From Streptosporangium saharense (GTDB taxonomy: Bacteria > Actinomycetota > Actinomycetes > Streptosporangiales > Streptosporangiaceae), in contig NZ_JACHJP010000001.1 of NCBI RefSeq assembly GCF_014203715.1, positions 722,432 to 786,431 on the forward strand: DNA of 64,000 nt. The letters run 5' to 3'. The position numbers and the translations under genes are program-made. Below are positions 51,438 through 59,900 of the stretch, piece by piece (within the stretch, counting starts at the first letter, position 1; each line of letters starts with the position of its first letter). The notes under the pieces are model-generated. The model worked only from the letters and a program-made list of their open reading frames with translations. It was not told the DNA's origin and did not search any database.

Positions 51438-52181
51438 GTGGCCGAGGTCGAGTTCCAGGTCGTGACCGATGGCGTCGGCGTCATCACGCTGAATCGGCCG
51501 GAGAAGCTCAACGCGTTCAACTTCGAGATGCACCGGCTGCTGGCGGAGGTGCTCACCGGCGACGAACTGCAGGACTGCCGCGCGGTCGTGCTGCGGGCCG
51601 AGGGCCGGGCCTTCTGCGGCGGCACCGACCTCAGCGAGCTGGGCAACCAGCTCGGACAGAGCCGGACGCCCTCGTTCGAGGTGTCCACCGGCACCGAGAT
51701 GGCGCACAACTTCCGCTACGCACGGCCCGTGATCATCGCGGCGGTCCAGGGCTACGCGCTGGGCCTCGGGACGCTGGTGGTCAACCTCACCGACCTCGTG
51801 ATCGCGAGCGAGGACGCCGTGTTCGGGCACCCGGAGGTCACACACGGCCTCGTCCAGGGCAACGGCATCCCTCGGCTCCGCGAGGTCGTCGGCACCCGGG
51901 CGGCGATGTCGATGCTCGTCACCGGCCGTCGCGTACCGGCGGACGAGGCCCTGCGGATCGGCATCGTGAACGAGGTCGTGCCCGCCGACCAGCTCGGCGA
52001 ACGGGCCATGGAGGTGGCACGGCAGATCGCGGCGAACCCGCCCTACGCCGTGCACATGGCGAAGCGCTTCTTCTACGAGTCGGCCGACATGCCGTACGGC
52101 GCCGCCGTCCAGGCCGGTTACCGGGTCATGCGCACCGCGCAGCTCGCGAGGCGGGAGAACGGGGCGAACTTCCAATGGTGA
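51438..52181 (+). CDS. Crotonase-family protein, copy 3 (one catalytic Glu replaced)
   Basis: A 247-aa crotonase: RPEKLNAFNFEMHRLLAEVL, GRAFCGGTDLSELG, and GYALGLGTLVVNLTD, where hydratase Glu144 is absent; Glu164 is retained in GHPEVTHGL. GTG 51438 with GAAGAGAGG upstream is preferred to GTG 51417. It differs from copies 1 and 2 throughout, so it probably does a distinct reaction. Confidence 0.85.
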   Translation: MAEVEFQVVTDGVGVITLNRPEKLNAFNFEMHRLLAEVLTGDELQDCRAVVLRAEGRAFCGGTDLSELGNQLGQSRTPSFEVSTGTEMAHNFRYARPVIIAAVQGYALGLGTLVVNLTDLVIASEDAVFGHPEVTHGLVQGNGIPRLREVVGTRAAMSMLVTGRRVPADEALRIGIVNEVVPADQLGERAMEVARQIAANPPYAVHMAKRFFYESADMPYGAAVQAGYRVMRTAQLARRENGANFQW

Positions 52182-52220
52182 CCACGCCGCGGGCCGCGGT
52201 CGGGCCGGGAGGAGCGCCAG

Positions 52221-53279
52221 GTGATCGATAGGCTCGCCTGCTCGATCTACACGCTGGGTGCCGAGGCCGCCGAGGTGGCCGAGGCCGCGGGCTACGAGTC
52301 GGGATGGACGTCGGAGTCGTACGGCACCGACTCCTTCACCCCCCTGGCCTGGTGGGGCGCCAAGACCAAAACGATGCGCCTCGGCACCGGCGTCGCGCAG
52401 ATGGCGGCCCGCGCCCCGACCGCGACCGCGATGGCCGCCATGACGCTGGACAAGCTCTCCGGCGGGCGCGTGGTCGTCGGCCTCGGGCTCTCCGGCCCAC
52501 AGGTGGTCGAGGGGTGGTACGGCATGCCCTTCGAACGGCCGCTCCAGTGGACCCGCGAGTACGTCAAGATCATGCGCGACACGTTCGCCCGGGAGCGGGT
52601 CGCCCACCAGGGCGAGGTCTACCGGCTCCCGGTGAACGGCGGGACCGGGCTGGGGCGCTCGATCCGCACGGGCATCCGGGACGCCCGCACCGACATCCCC
52701 ATCTACCTGGGCGCCGAGGGGCCGAAGAACATCTCGCTGGCCGCCGAGATCGCCGACGGCTGGCTGCCGACGAACTTCTCCCCGGAGTTCGACAACTGGT
52801 ACCGGGAACGCCTCGACCTCGGTTTCCGCAGCAGGCCAGGGGGACGCCCCGAGAACTTCGAGGTGGCTCCCGGCGTGTTCGTCGCGTTCGGGCCCGACGT
52901 CGAGACGGCCGCCGACGAGCTCCGGCCCGGCATCGCCTTCCAGGTCGCGGCCAACGGCGCCGAAGGTATGAACTTCCACTACAACTCCATCGCCAGGCTC
53001 GGCTTCGAGGAGCCGTGCAGGGAGATCATCGAGCGGTTCAAGGCCCGTGACCGCGAGGGCATGGCGGCAGCCGTACCCACGGAGATGGTCGAGGCGATCG
53101 CGCTGGTCGGTCCGCCGGAGAAGGTCCAGCGGGACCTTGAGACACGGTGGCACGACTGCGTCGCCACGACGCTCATCGCGCGGACCTCCGTACAGAACCT
53201 TCCCGTGCTCGCCCACGTGTTCGCCGCGTCGCGAGCCGCCCGCGGCGCGCCCGTGGCCTCACGAGCGGAGAACGGCTGA
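52221..53279 (+). CDS. LLM-class F420-type oxidoreductase, copy 2
   Basis: A 352-aa paralogue of the protein at 42077-43141. They share LSGPQVVEGWYGMPFERPL, GAEGPKNISLAAEIADGWLP (Ala replaced by Ser in copy 1) and a C-terminal VPTEMVEAIALVGPPEKVQR-type end (also slightly changed in copy 1). The N-terminus is shorter by six residues. GTG 52221 follows GGGAGGAGC. The stop overlaps the ATG of the first permease (TGATG), coupling it to the importer. Confidence 0.87.
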   Translation: MIDRLACSIYTLGAEAAEVAEAAGYESGWTSESYGTDSFTPLAWWGAKTKTMRLGTGVAQMAARAPTATAMAAMTLDKLSGGRVVVGLGLSGPQVVEGWYGMPFERPLQWTREYVKIMRDTFARERVAHQGEVYRLPVNGGTGLGRSIRTGIRDARTDIPIYLGAEGPKNISLAAEIADGWLPTNFSPEFDNWYRERLDLGFRSRPGGRPENFEVAPGVFVAFGPDVETAADELRPGIAFQVAANGAEGMNFHYNSIARLGFEEPCREIIERFKARDREGMAAAVPTEMVEAIALVGPPEKVQRDLETRWHDCVATTLIARTSVQNLPVLAHVFAASRAARGAPVASRAENG

Positions 53280-54217
53280 TGGCACGCTACTTCCTGAAGC
53301 TGTTCGGGCGGCTGCTGCTGACCCTGGCGGTGGTCTCCACCGCCGTCTTCTTCCTGATCCGGCTCACCCCCGGCGGTCCCGCCGTGGCGATGCTGGGCCA
53401 GGACGCGTCCCCGGACGCGGTGGCGCGGCTCAACGAGAAGCTCGGGCTCACCGACCCGGTGTTCCTGCAGTACTGGAAGTTCCTGACGCAGCTCGCCCAG
53501 GGCGACCTGGGCGAGTCGCTCACCAACGGCCTGTCGGTGAGCGGGACGATCCTGAGCGTGCTCCCGCACACGCTCGAACTCGCCATCGCGGCGCTCATCA
53601 TCGGCAAGCTCGTCGGGATCACCCTCGGCATCGTGGAAGCGGTGTGGAAGGACAGGTCGCCCGACGTCATCGGACGGATCATGTCGCTGGTCGGGCTGTC
53701 CTTCCCGAGCTTCTTCGTCGCCGTGCTGCTGGTCCTGTTCATCGCGCTGCCGCTCGGGCTGCCGACCAACGGGGTCGCCCCCTTCGTGGAGCTCGGCTCG
53801 AACCTGCAACGTCTCCTGCTGCCCGCGCTGGCCATGGGGATCGTGAGCGCCGCCTACACCTCCCGGGTCACCCGCTCGCTCATGGTCGAGATCATCGGGG
53901 AGAACCACGTCCGTACGGCACGGGCGAAGGGGGTGCGGGAGGGCCGCGTCCTGGTGCGCCACGTGCTCCAGCCCGGTTCGCTGCCGCTCGTCCCGATCGC
54001 CGGTATCTCGTTCATCACCCTGGTGGGGGACGCGGTGCTCATCGAGACGGTGTTCGCCCGACCGGGGCTGGGCAGCCTGATGGTCAACGCCATGCAGGCA
54101 CGTGACTACACGACCGTGCAGGGCTGCATCATCGTGGTCACCACGGTGATCGTCCTCGTGAACGCGGCCGTCGACGCCTTCTACCACGTCCTCGACCCCC
54201 GAACCAAGACGGCGTGA
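53279..54217 (+). CDS. ABC importer permease (DppB/OppB type)
   Basis: A 312-aa permease with the OppB-type first helix (FGRLLLTLAVVSTAVFFLIR LTPG), six membrane segments and the EAA loop carrying ARAKGVREGRVLVRHVLQPG. It forms one half of the membrane channel. Confidence 0.92.
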   Translation: MARYFLKLFGRLLLTLAVVSTAVFFLIRLTPGGPAVAMLGQDASPDAVARLNEKLGLTDPVFLQYWKFLTQLAQGDLGESLTNGLSVSGTILSVLPHTLELAIAALIIGKLVGITLGIVEAVWKDRSPDVIGRIMSLVGLSFPSFFVAVLLVLFIALPLGLPTNGVAPFVELGSNLQRLLLPALAMGIVSAAYTSRVTRSLMVEIIGENHVRTARAKGVREGRVLVRHVLQPGSLPLVPIAGISFITLVGDAVLIETVFARPGLGSLMVNAMQARDYTTVQGCIIVVTTVIVLVNAAVDAFYHVLDPRTKTA

Positions 54218-54296
54218 GGTGCTCCATGAATCCGCTCTGTATTCACAGCCCTCGGCGCCCGAGTGACGTCGAAACGACACGGATGCCGGTGCGAAC

Positions 54297-55208
54297 ATGA
54301 CGACGAACGACCCGGGAGCGGTGGTGACCGCCGCCGTCCCCCCGCCGGGCAGGGGCGCCTCACGAGATGTCGTGAGGCCCCGGAGGCGGATACTGCGACG
54401 GCTCAATCCGCTGCTGGTCATCGGCGGGCTGATAATCGCCTTTCTGGTGTTCGTCGCGCTCTTTCCGACCCTGTTCACCTCCCAGGACCCGGCGCACCAG
54501 GATCTGGCGGCCCAGCTGGAGTCGCCGAGCGCCGAACACTGGCTCGGTCGTGACCAGTTCGGCCGGGACATCTACACGCGGCTGATCCACGGCACCCAGG
54601 CCTCGATGGTCATCGGGGTGTCGTCGGTGCTGCTGGGGATGGCCGTGGGCATCCCGGTCGGGATGATCGCCGGTTACTTCCGGGGCAGGACCGAGCGCGT
54701 GATCATGTGGGTCGTCGACGTGCTGATGGCCTTCCCCGGGCTCATCCTGGCCCTGCTCTTCGTCGCCCTGTTCGGGCAGAGCATCTGGAACATCACACTG
54801 GCCATCGTGATCGGGATCGTCCCGGTGTTCGCCCGGCTCGCGCACGGCCCCGCCCTGGCGTTCCGGGAGCGGGAGTTCGTGAAGAGCAGCATCGTGTTCG
54901 GCGCGCGGGCGCCGTGGATCCTGTACAAGCACATCTGGCCCAACCTGCGCAGCGAGATGGTGGTCATCGCCAGCATGACCGCGGCCGTGACGATCCGGAT
55001 CGAGGCGGGCTTGAGCTTCCTCGGCCTCGGCCTGCCGCCACCCACGGCCACGTGGGGTGGAATGCTCCGCGACGGCACCACCTACCTGCAGACAGACCCC
55101 CTGTTCTCGCTGGTGCCCGGATTGGCGATCTTCGTCGCCGCCCTGGGCTTCAACCTCCTCGGTGACGGACTGCGGGATGCCCTGGATCCCCGGACCGCGA
55201 ACAGTTGA
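54297..55208 (+). CDS. ABC importer permease (DppC/OppC type)
   Basis: A 303-aa permease with the OppC-type SAEHWLGRDQFGRDIYTRLI periplasmic segment and an EAA loop (FVKSSIVFGARAPWILYKHI). A 79-bp gap precedes it and no clear ribosome site is seen before ATG 54297. It completes the heterodimeric channel. Confidence 0.91.
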   Translation: MTTNDPGAVVTAAVPPPGRGASRDVVRPRRRILRRLNPLLVIGGLIIAFLVFVALFPTLFTSQDPAHQDLAAQLESPSAEHWLGRDQFGRDIYTRLIHGTQASMVIGVSSVLLGMAVGIPVGMIAGYFRGRTERVIMWVVDVLMAFPGLILALLFVALFGQSIWNITLAIVIGIVPVFARLAHGPALAFREREFVKSSIVFGARAPWILYKHIWPNLRSEMVVIASMTAAVTIRIEAGLSFLGLGLPPPTATWGGMLRDGTTYLQTDPLFSLVPGLAIFVAALGFNLLGDGLRDALDPRTANS

Positions 55209-55242
55209 CCTGCCGGAGACCGGCCGACCCGAAGGCGTGTCG

Positions 55243-56301
55243 ATGACCGACGTGACCGAAACCGAAATCCACGGACGTCCGCAGACCCCGGCGTCGGACG
55301 GATGCCTGTCCGTGCGGAACCTGACGACGGTGTTCACCACCAGGCGCGGGACCGTCGCGGCGGTGACCGATGTGAGCTTCGACCTGCGCGCGGGGGAGAC
55401 CCTGGGGATCGTCGGCGAGTCCGGATCGGGCAAGAGCGTGACCGCGATGTCGGCCCTCGGGCTGATCCCGCAGCCCCCGGGCAAGGTCGTGTCCGGCGAG
55501 ATCTGGGTGGACGGGAAGAACCTGCTGGCGCTCGACCGCCGCAGCCTGCGGGCGGCGAGCGGGTCGGACGTGGCGATGATCTTCCAGGACCCGATGACCT
55601 CGCTCAACCCCGTCCACCGGATCGGAGCGCAGATCGCCGAGGGGATCCTGACCCATCAGCGCAGGCCGTCGAAGGCCGACAGGGAGGCGGCCCGGCGCCG
55701 GGCCGTCGAACTGCTCGCGGCCGTCGGGGTGCCCGCGCCGGAGCGGCGCGCCCAGCAGTATCCACACGAGCTGTCCGGCGGCATGCGGCAGCGGGTGATG
55801 ATCGCCATGGCGATGAGCTGCGACCCGAAGGTGCTCATCGCCGACGAGCCGACCACCGCGCTCGACGCCACGATCCAGGCGCAGATCATGCGGCTGCTGC
55901 GCGAGGTGCAGCAGCGCACCAACGTCGGGATCATGCTGATCACCCACGACATCGGCCTGGTGGCGCAGAACGTCGACCGTGTCCTGGTCATGTACGCGGG
56001 GCGGGTGGTCGAGATGGGCACCGTCGAGGAGGTGCTCGAGAACCCCAAGCACCCCTACACCGTCGGCCTGCTCCGGTGCACGCCGAGCCGGTTGCCTTCG
56101 GACTCGGTCCGGCGGCGGCTCACGCCGATCCCCGGCCTTCCGCCCAACCCGACGGACCTGCCCCCCGGATGCTCCTTCGCGCCCAGGTGCGGTCTTCGCG
56201 GCGACCGGGAGCTGTGTCTCCTGGAACAGCCGGAGCTGCGCCCGGCGCCGACGGACGACCACCGGTCCGCATGCCACTTCCTTGAAGAGGTCACTCCCTG
56301 A
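55243..56301 (+). CDS. ABC importer ATPase (DppD/OppD type)
   Basis: A 352-aa ATPase: Walker A GESGSGKS, signature LSGGMRQR, Walker B VLIADEPTTALD and switch ITHD. The C-terminal oligopeptide-transport extension contains HPYTVGLLR and CSFAPRC, the Cys motif of OppD/DppD that may hold an iron-sulfur cluster. ATG 55243 has GAAGG at 7-base spacing. Confidence 0.93.
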   Translation: MTDVTETEIHGRPQTPASDGCLSVRNLTTVFTTRRGTVAAVTDVSFDLRAGETLGIVGESGSGKSVTAMSALGLIPQPPGKVVSGEIWVDGKNLLALDRRSLRAASGSDVAMIFQDPMTSLNPVHRIGAQIAEGILTHQRRPSKADREAARRRAVELLAAVGVPAPERRAQQYPHELSGGMRQRVMIAMAMSCDPKVLIADEPTTALDATIQAQIMRLLREVQQRTNVGIMLITHDIGLVAQNVDRVLVMYAGRVVEMGTVEEVLENPKHPYTVGLLRCTPSRLPSDSVRRRLTPIPGLPPNPTDLPPGCSFAPRCGLRGDRELCLLEQPELRPAPTDDHRSACHFLEEVTP

Positions 56302-56344
56302 GCGTGTCCCTACGCTCGTGCTCGACGGTGAGGAGCCGGAACTC

Positions 56345-57358
56345 ATGTTCCACAGCACACAGCAAGACGTGATGGACCCCGCGGAACCGGTCGGCGAGGA
56401 GCTGCTGCGGATCGAGGGACTCAAGATCCACTTTCCGCTCGGCAGGCGCAGACACGGCCAGTACGCCGAGACGGTGTACGCCGTCGACGGGGTGGACTTC
56501 GCACTGCACAAGGGCCAGACCGTCTCGCTCGTCGGGGAGTCGGGGTGCGGCAAGTCGACGGTCGCGCGGTCGCTCGTCGGGCTGGTCCGCCCGACCGCCG
56601 GGTCCATCCGCTACAAGGGCATGGACCTGAGGACCGCGAGCCGGAGCCAGATGCGGATGCTGCGGCGGGAGGTGCAGATCGTCTTCCAGGACCCGTTCGC
56701 CTCGGTCAACCCGCGGATGCGGGTGCGGGACATCATCGAGGAGCCCCTCCGCGTGCAGGGGCTTCCCCGGGACAGGTATGTGGCCGAGGAACTCCTGGAG
56801 ATGGTCGGCCTCCAGCCCGTGTACGCGAACCGGTTCCCGCACGAGTTCTCCGGCGGGCAGATGCAGCGCATCGGCATCGCGCGCGCTCTCGCGCTGAAGC
56901 CCCGGGTGCTGGTGCTCGACGAGCCGATCTCCGCGCTCGACGTGTCGATCCAGGCCCAGATCATCAACCTGCTGATGGACCTGCAGGACGAGCTTGGCCT
57001 GGCCTACCTGCTCATCGCGCACGACGTGGCCGTCGTTCGCGCCGTCAGCCACCGCGTGCTGGTGATGTACCTGGGCAGGATCGTCGAGGCCGGTCCTGAG
57101 GTGCTGTCCGACCCCGGGCACCCGTACACGCAGGCGCTGCTGAGCGCCATCCCCTCGGCCGAGGTCGGCTCCCGCGGCTCCAGGAAAGAGATCATCCTTG
57201 AGGGCGACGTCCCCAGCCCGACCGATCCGCCGAGTGGCTGCCGCTTCCGCACCCGGTGCTGGAAGGCCGCCGACGTGTGCGCGGAGGAGGAGCCCGGTCT
57301 GCTCGACCGCACCGGGCACGGCGCGCTCAACGCCTGCCACTTCCCCGCCCACGAGTAA
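56345..57358 (+). CDS. ABC importer ATPase (DppF/OppF type)
   Basis: A 337-aa ATPase: Walker A GESGCGKS, signature FSGGQMQR, Walker B VLVLDEPISALD, switch IAHD, and the C-terminal HPYTQALLSAIP and CRFRTRC motifs. ATG 56345 follows GAGGAG. It is the last gene before a strong bidirectional terminator, so the importer operon ends here. Confidence 0.93.
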   Translation: MFHSTQQDVMDPAEPVGEELLRIEGLKIHFPLGRRRHGQYAETVYAVDGVDFALHKGQTVSLVGESGCGKSTVARSLVGLVRPTAGSIRYKGMDLRTASRSQMRMLRREVQIVFQDPFASVNPRMRVRDIIEEPLRVQGLPRDRYVAEELLEMVGLQPVYANRFPHEFSGGQMQRIGIARALALKPRVLVLDEPISALDVSIQAQIINLLMDLQDELGLAYLLIAHDVAVVRAVSHRVLVMYLGRIVEAGPEVLSDPGHPYTQALLSAIPSAEVGSRGSRKEIILEGDVPSPTDPPSGCRFRTRCWKAADVCAEEEPGLLDRTGHGALNACHFPAHE

Positions 57359-57369
57359 CGCGCGACATG

Positions 57370-57409
57370 AAAAGGCCCGGAGGCCGCTGTGGCGGCTTCC
57401 GGGCCTTTT
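57370..57409. terminator. Bidirectional intrinsic terminator
   Basis: AAAAGGCCCGGAgGCCGC (57370-57387) pairs with GGCGGCtTCCGGGCCTTTT (57391-57409). The A-run on one side and T-run on the other make it functional in both directions, between the + strand ATPase gene and the minus-strand cupin gene. Confidence 0.92.
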
Positions 57410-57422
57410 CCCGCGTCGGAGG

Positions 57423-57788
57423 TCAGAGGCGGTAGATGTGGTACACCTTCTGGAAGGTCTCGTGGACGGTCCAGGTGCCGTTCCAGCCGACGGGGAACAC
57501 CGCGCTCGACCCGGGTGTGAGCTTGACGGGTTCGCCGCCGTCCTCCTGCACGGTCATGGTGCCGGACAGCACGTAGATGGACTCCTCCCGGTTAGGGTAC
57601 TCCCAGCGGGACGACCCGGGCGCGCACTCCCAGGTGCCGATGATGAACTTCTTGTCCTCGCTCATGTGCAGGACGCGGTTGCGGGTGAGAATCTCGGCGG
57701 GCTCGATGGGCGTGGCGCTCGGCGGCACGAGCGGCCGCTGCTTCGCATCGCTCAGGTCGAGATCTTCGGGGCGAAAGTTCATCGTCAT
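57423..57788 (-). CDS. Small cupin-domain protein
   Basis: A 121-aa single cupin: GTWECAPGSSRWEYPNREES then YVLSGTMTVQEDGGEPVKLT and GSSAVFPVGWNGTWTVHE. The first cupin motif lacks the usual HxH and has a Glu-rich version, as in the DUF861/ureidoglycine-aminohydrolase-like group, so metal binding is uncertain. ATG 57788 follows GAGGAGCG. It has its own promoter under operator site 3. Confidence 0.82.
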   Translation of the reverse strand: MTMNFRPEDLDLSDAKQRPLVPPSATPIEPAEILTRNRVLHMSEDKKFIIGTWECAPGSSRWEYPNREESIYVLSGTMTVQEDGGEPVKLTPGSSAVFPVGWNGTWTVHETFQKVYHIYRL

Positions 57789-57844
57789 GGATCGCTCCTC
57801 ACTTCGTCTGGATCGTAACGGCGCTGCGTGAAGTCTTCTTTTAA

Positions 57845-57872
57845 ATTCTATCCTTGATATATCACATGTCAA
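57845..57872 (-). promoter_or_regulatory. Cupin promoter with island operator (site 3, best consensus)
   Basis: On the minus strand TTGACATGTGATATATCA spans 57872-57855. TTGACA can act as -35 and TAGAAT (57850-57845) as -10 at 16-bp spacing, about 55 bp before the cupin start. The operator contains the perfect palindrome TGATATATCA. Confidence 0.7.
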
Positions 57873-57888
57873 ATCTGGTGCATGTTCA

Positions 57889-58914
57889 TCAGCCGTGCGC
57901 TCCGCCGGCCGGCCGGCCGTACCCGACCTGAGGGGTGGTCGCGTGGGGCAGGCCGAGGACGCGTTCGAGCCAGGAGCCGCGGGCGGCCTTCGACGCCCGG
58001 CTGACCGTGGCGCCGGGAGCCTGCTCCGTGAAGCCGTGGAACGCCCCCGCCCAGATGTGCAGCTCGGCCTGGCCGCCGACCGCCCAGATGCGCGTCGCGT
58101 AGTCGACGGCCTCGTCGCGGAACACCTCGCAGGCGCCCGCGTCGATGTAGGCGGGCGGGAGCCCGGACAGGTCGGTCGCCCGCGACGGCGCGGCGTACGG
58201 GGACACCTCGGGGCCGCCCGCGTCCTCACCCAGCAGGAAACGCCAGCCCCAGAGGTTGCTGTCGCGGTCCCACCAGCCGATCCCGTCGTACTGGTGACTT
58301 GACGCCGTGGTGTTCCTGTCGTCGATCATCGGGCAGTACAGCCCCTGCCCGGCGATGGCGGGCCCACCCCGGTCGCGCGCGAGCAGCGACACGCCCGCGG
58401 CGAGGCCGCCGCCCGCGCTGCGCCCCATCACGACGATCCGCCCCGGGTCGAAGCCCAGCTCGTCGGCGTGCTCGGAGACCCAGACGAGGCCCGCGTAGCA
58501 GTCCTCGACCGGCGCGGGATGCGGATGCTCGGGCGCGAGCCGGTACTCGACGGAGACCGCGACGAGCCCGTAGACGTCGACGAGCTCCACGAAGCTCTCC
58601 ATGGACCAGAACCGGTTGCCCATGCACATCCCGCCGCCGTGGATGTTGTACAGCGCGGCCGGAGTCCTGACCCCGCCCTTCGGGCGCAGGATGGAGATGG
58701 TGAGGTCCGGGGCTCCGGCCGGGCCCGGGATCACCCGGTCCTCGAACTCCACAGGACGGCCGCCGATGATCTCCTCGACGGGCCTGGTCATCAACCCGCC
58801 GCCGTCGCGTTGCGCACGTACGGTCTCCGGGCCGAGCGGCGGACTCCCACCGATGTGGAGCGCCTGGTAGGCGGGCAGCAGGTCGGGATCGAACGGGACG
58901 GGTGCCACGGTCAT
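57889..58914 (-). CDS. Alpha/beta hydrolase of the hormone-sensitive lipase family
   Basis: A 341-aa esterase: HGGGMCMGN oxyanion motif, nucleophile GRSAGGG, VEYRLAPEHPHPAPVEDCYA typical of HSL-type carboxylesterases, and catalytic His in WAGAFHGF. ATG 58914 with AAGGAG at 9 bases is chosen over an upstream TTG at 58932. Operator site 5 lies about 80-95 bp upstream. It could open an ester or lactone of the island's substrate. Confidence 0.88.
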   Translation of the reverse strand: MTVAPVPFDPDLLPAYQALHIGGSPPLGPETVRAQRDGGGLMTRPVEEIIGGRPVEFEDRVIPGPAGAPDLTISILRPKGGVRTPAALYNIHGGGMCMGNRFWSMESFVELVDVYGLVAVSVEYRLAPEHPHPAPVEDCYAGLVWVSEHADELGFDPGRIVVMGRSAGGGLAAGVSLLARDRGGPAIAGQGLYCPMIDDRNTTASSHQYDGIGWWDRDSNLWGWRFLLGEDAGGPEVSPYAAPSRATDLSGLPPAYIDAGACEVFRDEAVDYATRIWAVGGQAELHIWAGAFHGFTEQAPGATVSRASKAARGSWLERVLGLPHATTPQVGYGRPAGGAHG

Positions 58915-58995
58915 CGGTGGCCACTCCTTCAAGTCTCAGACAGGGGACACGGCCGTACGGCTTCCGCCGAACAAGTCGGCCTCTTCACATACTAG

Positions 58996-59008
58996 ATGTG
59001 ATGTATCA
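58996..59008 (+). promoter_or_regulatory. Island operator site 5
   Basis: ATGTGATGTATCA matches 12 of 13 core positions of the consensus, in the AT-rich gap upstream of the minus-strand esterase gene. It is read here on the + strand, opposite to that gene; the site is near-palindromic, so orientation may not matter. Confidence 0.5.
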
Positions 59009-59075
59009 ATTCCTCTATTATGAGAAACGGGCACCCGGGCCGGACGGCATATGCCATCCGGCCCGGGAACCGGGT

Positions 59076-59900
59076 CTAACGCGCCGGGTCGAACTCGGCG
59101 GGATAGACCGTCGTGCTGATCAGCCTGCCGAACCCGTCGAGCGTGAAGTGGGCGAGAACCTCACGGGACTCGTCGAGCCCGAACAGCACGCCCCGCGAAC
59201 GGATGCTGCGGATGTCACGGTGGTCGGCGACCGTCACCGCCGCGCAGGGAAGCGCCTTCTCCCGCCAGGCGAACAGGAAGATGCCGGGGCGAAGTTCGTA
59301 GGCGGTGCACTCGTCGGTGTCCGCGAGCCCTTCCTCCAAACCGGCCAGGCACTGCCAGGCGTACTGCCGCGGCCCGAGATAGATGTGCTCGTACACGCGG
59401 TCGTGGCCGTACTCCCACAGCACACGCAGACCGGTGAGCGCGGTGGACGGCGCGGGCGGAAGCATGGTCGACTCGATGCCCTCGATCCGCGCCGTCGCGA
59501 AGCTCTGCCGTACCCGAGGCCGGCCAGGTGAGGGATCGCCGATCGACGTGATCGCCGACAGCGCGTGCCCGCTCGTGAAGTCGAGCACGAGGCTCACGGA
59601 CTCCGCCGGTGTCTGCGTGTGGTGGAACTGTACGTAGAAGAGATCGTCCGCGATCCGGAACGCCTCGTAGCGGCCCTTTCCCGAGGCCGGGACGTCGTCC
59701 CCGCGCCCCGGGCTGCGCGTCCACGTGACGGTGTCCGTGCCGAAGCGGTGCGTGGTGCGGGTGCCGTGGTCGTCGTAGAGCACGACCACGCGGCCGACGA
59801 GGGCGGACGGCGGATCGGTTCTGGTGAGGCCGATGTCCGTGGCCCCGAGAAGTCCGTGGATGGGTCGACGGATCGAGGCTTCGGAAAGATCGCTAATCAT
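59076..59900 (-). CDS. MoaF-like protein
   Basis: A 274-aa protein whose C-terminal half (RVYEHIYLGPRQYAWQCLAG, then TAYELRPGIFLFAWREKALP) matches the MoaF C-terminal lipocalin-like domain; the N-terminal half has the related GRVVVLYDDHGTRTTHRFGT and FYVQFHHTQTPAESVSLVLD strands. MoaF was named from a Klebsiella molybdenum-cofactor operon, but its function is unsettled and family members occur in catabolic clusters. ATG 59900 follows GAGGAG. Confidence 0.78.
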   Translation of the reverse strand: MISDLSEASIRRPIHGLLGATDIGLTRTDPPSALVGRVVVLYDDHGTRTTHRFGTDTVTWTRSPGRGDDVPASGKGRYEAFRIADDLFYVQFHHTQTPAESVSLVLDFTSGHALSAITSIGDPSPGRPRVRQSFATARIEGIESTMLPPAPSTALTGLRVLWEYGHDRVYEHIYLGPRQYAWQCLAGLEEGLADTDECTAYELRPGIFLFAWREKALPCAAVTVADHRDIRSIRSRGVLFGLDESREVLAHFTLDGFGRLISTTVYPAEFDPAR

